Positions 42,159 to 43,495 of a stretch of 43,495 bases of DNA are shown piece by piece. Origin of the DNA: an uncultured Bacteroides sp. (lineage in GTDB: Bacteria > Bacteroidota > Bacteroidia > Bacteroidales > Bacteroidaceae); contig CAMTFK010000010.1 of NCBI GenBank assembly GCA_947071285.1, positions 1 to 43,495 on the forward strand. Reading direction: 5' to 3'. The notes beneath the pieces were generated by a model, which was given only the letters and a program-made list of their open reading frames with translations, was not told the origin of the DNA and made no database searches. Position numbers and translations under genes: made by a program. Numbering within the stretch: position 1 is the stretch's first letter; every line of letters starts with the position of its first letter.

Positions 42159-43495
42159 TTATCTTCTTCCGCCGCCTCTGCTGGAAGAACCGCCTCCACC
42201 GCCACTTGAACGGGTGGAGCCTCCACCACCGCCTGAAGAATAGCTACCGCTGGAACGTGAACTACTTCCTGATGAATAACTACTGCTGGAAGAAGAACGA
42301 GTAGTGGAAGAAGAGCGATTGCTATCATAAGAGCGAGTGCTTGATCCACTATTGTAATTACGTGGGGTAGATGAACTACCGCGGTTGTATGTTGACGAAC
42401 TACGAGTAGTACTGCTACTACGAGTACTGGTTCCCGAAGGACGAACTGCAGAACTTCCACGATTGCTACTGCTACTGCGTACACTTCCCACATTACTATT
42501 ATATGAATTGCTACGAGTACTGCTCGGACGCGTATATGTAGAACGACGTGATGAAGCTGCATCTGTTCGTGTACTCATTCCCGGACGTTCGGATGAAGAA
42601 CGGGTTCCTACTACACGCCGGGTTGAACTTGTACCGGAACTTCTTCTCACTTCTCCACTTGTGGAGCCTGAACTACGACGAGCCTGATACCCACTTGTTC
42701 CTGACGAACGACGGGCTGTAGATGAACCGGATACACGATTTCCGGAAGATACGCGGTTTCCATAAGAACGTCTGTCTGTGTACACACGACCTCCGCCCCA
42801 GTTGCCACCTCCCCAGTGTCCGCCACCGGGATACCAGCCACCGCCGGGATAATAATGATGATGGTGATGGTGTCCCCATCCCCAATTCCAACCGCCATAG
42901 AAGCCGCCCCAGCCAATGCCCCAGCCGCCGTAGCTATAATAAGGAGAGTAACCGCCCCAACCATAGTAAGGATAGCCGCCCCAGCCATAGGAGTTATAAC
43001 GCCAATCCCACCACAAACGGTTAGAGAAAGTTGGGAAAGCATAAGCATACATTCCATCGGTATATACATTCCAGTCCCATGAATTCATGCCATAGACAAC
43101 ATCCCAATAGTACGGGCTACTGATACTCACAGCATAGCGCGGGTTACGGAAACGAACAATACGCATTGCATATTCATAATCATCTTCCGACCCTTCGAAG
43201 CCGTTCACCCATTCACCATCCGGATCGGGCACTGCCTTTTCTTTTATGTATAAGGTGTCGTCTTCCATGGCAAAGTCATTCTCACGCGAATCATAACGAC
43301 GGTTATATTCGTCCACATCACGTGTATTTCCTTTACGATCCTGTACTACAACAGTAGTGTTCCCCAACGAGGTATAAACCGTAGTCGGTGCATTCGACTT
43401 TACTACAATTTCTTCAGCACGAGTCGTTGTTTTCTTCTCTTGCTTCTTTTCCTTCTTATCCTTAGAAGGGATGTAGTAAAGGTCGTCATCTATGC
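42159..43495 (-). CDS. Low-complexity protein: Trp/Tyr/Gly-rich middle, His6 run, Ser/Arg-rich tail; N-terminus outside window
   Basis: The frame is open to the right edge, so at least 444 residues are present but the start is missing. The visible N-terminal part reads DDLYYIPSKDKKEKKQEKK, then a region of about 125 residues with DEYNRRYDSRENDFA and NSWDWNVYTDGMYAYAF. Next come repeats of WGGYPYYGWGGYSPYYS type and a run of six histidines (42855-42872). The last 200 residues are almost only Ser, Arg, Gly, Thr and Tyr (TRSSSTTRSSSTYNRGSSS), ending SRGGGRR. The tail is strongly basic and should be disordered. I know of no named domain. Probably exported, judging by the FadL-type neighbour downstream, but the signal peptide is not visible. 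Confidence 0.72.
   Translation of the reverse strand, partial: IDDDLYYIPSKDKKEKKQEKKTTTRAEEIVVKSNAPTTVYTSLGNTTVVVQDRKGNTRDVDEYNRRYDSRENDFAMEDDTLYIKEKAVPDPDGEWVNGFEGSEDDYEYAMRIVRFRNPRYAVSISSPYYWDVVYGMNSWDWNVYTDGMYAYAFPTFSNRLWWDWRYNSYGWGGYPYYGWGGYSPYYSYGGWGIGWGGFYGGWNWGWGHHHHHHYYPGGGWYPGGGHWGGGNWGGGRVYTDRRSYGNRVSSGNRVSGSSTARRSSGTSGYQARRSSGSTSGEVRRSSGTSSTRRVVGTRSSSERPGMSTRTDAASSRRSTYTRPSSTRSNSYNSNVGSVRSSSSNRGSSAVRPSGTSTRSSSTTRSSSTYNRGSSSTPRNYNSGSSTRSYDSNRSSSTTRSSSSSSYSSGSSSRSSGSYSSGGGGGSTRSSGGGGGSSSRGGGRR

Noticed and set aside
42155..42562. Minus-strand ORF of 135 codons in another frame
   Set aside because: It is a frame shadow of the Ser/Arg-rich repeat tail; the valine/histidine-rich product reflects repeated codons.

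Overview
This window looks like chromosomal DNA of a gut Bacteroides species (order Bacteroidales), probably a xylan degrader. The reasons are tandem SusC/SusD pairs, a hybrid two-component regulator, DUF1735-type and acidic-tailed surface lipoproteins, A-rich start contexts, and several promoters of the Bacteroides type (TTTG, then about 19-20 bp, then TAnnTTTG). I saw no IS element, prophage, CRISPR array, tRNA or rRNA. Both window edges cut genes.

Layout. (1) 1-2428: operon for a 2-oxoacid:ferredoxin oxidoreductase (alpha subunit cut at the left edge, TPP subunit, gamma subunit) with a 57-residue two-helix membrane protein between alpha and TPP subunits, ended by a strong terminator. (2) 2625-5675: putative porin plus an anchored solute-binding protein. 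(3) 5837-9737: lipoprotein plus a TonB-dependent receptor without a SusD partner. (4) 10031-11956 (minus): glutamine-dependent NAD synthase. (5) 12094-13977: hybrid-sensor-type histidine kinase with no receiver. (6) 14109-15128: PerR-type repressor and rubrerythrin, with a palindromic operator. (7) 15351-37099: a glucuronoxylan utilisation locus: hybrid two-component system, two SusC/SusD pairs, a DUF1735 lipoprotein, a GH10-like protein with two inserted carbohydrate-binding modules and decayed active-site motifs, a GH30 glucuronoxylanase and a GH115 alpha-glucuronidase. (8) 37310-39625: ECF sigma factor, a small membrane protein that is probably its anti-sigma partner, and two exported proteins. 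(9) 39827-40294: guanine-deaminase-like enzyme. (10) 40498-43495 (minus): FadL-type outer-membrane protein, downstream of a Trp/Tyr/Gly- and Ser/Arg-rich protein cut at the right edge.

How the locus in (7) fits together: the regulator senses a xylan fragment in the periplasm and activates the susC promoter. The surface lipoproteins (two SusD, DUF1735, GH10-like, GH30) bind and cut glucuronoxylan, the two SusC barrels import the fragments, and the periplasmic GH115 removes (methyl)glucuronic acid. The functions rest on family knowledge; the substrate is inferred from GH30 plus GH115.

The most unusual signals are non-coding. Three separate gaps at gene 3' ends (9816-9969, 39632-39741, 40305-40370) each hold a contiguous degenerate tandem array with exactly the same 22-bp period but unrelated unit sequence. 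The promoter regions of the hybrid regulator and of the first susC share GTTACAT-like heptamers spaced 21 bp apart, which suggests a common operator. The longest gene-free stretch (19464-19879) holds a terminator, these heptamers, a promoter and a leader with an 8-codon ORF.
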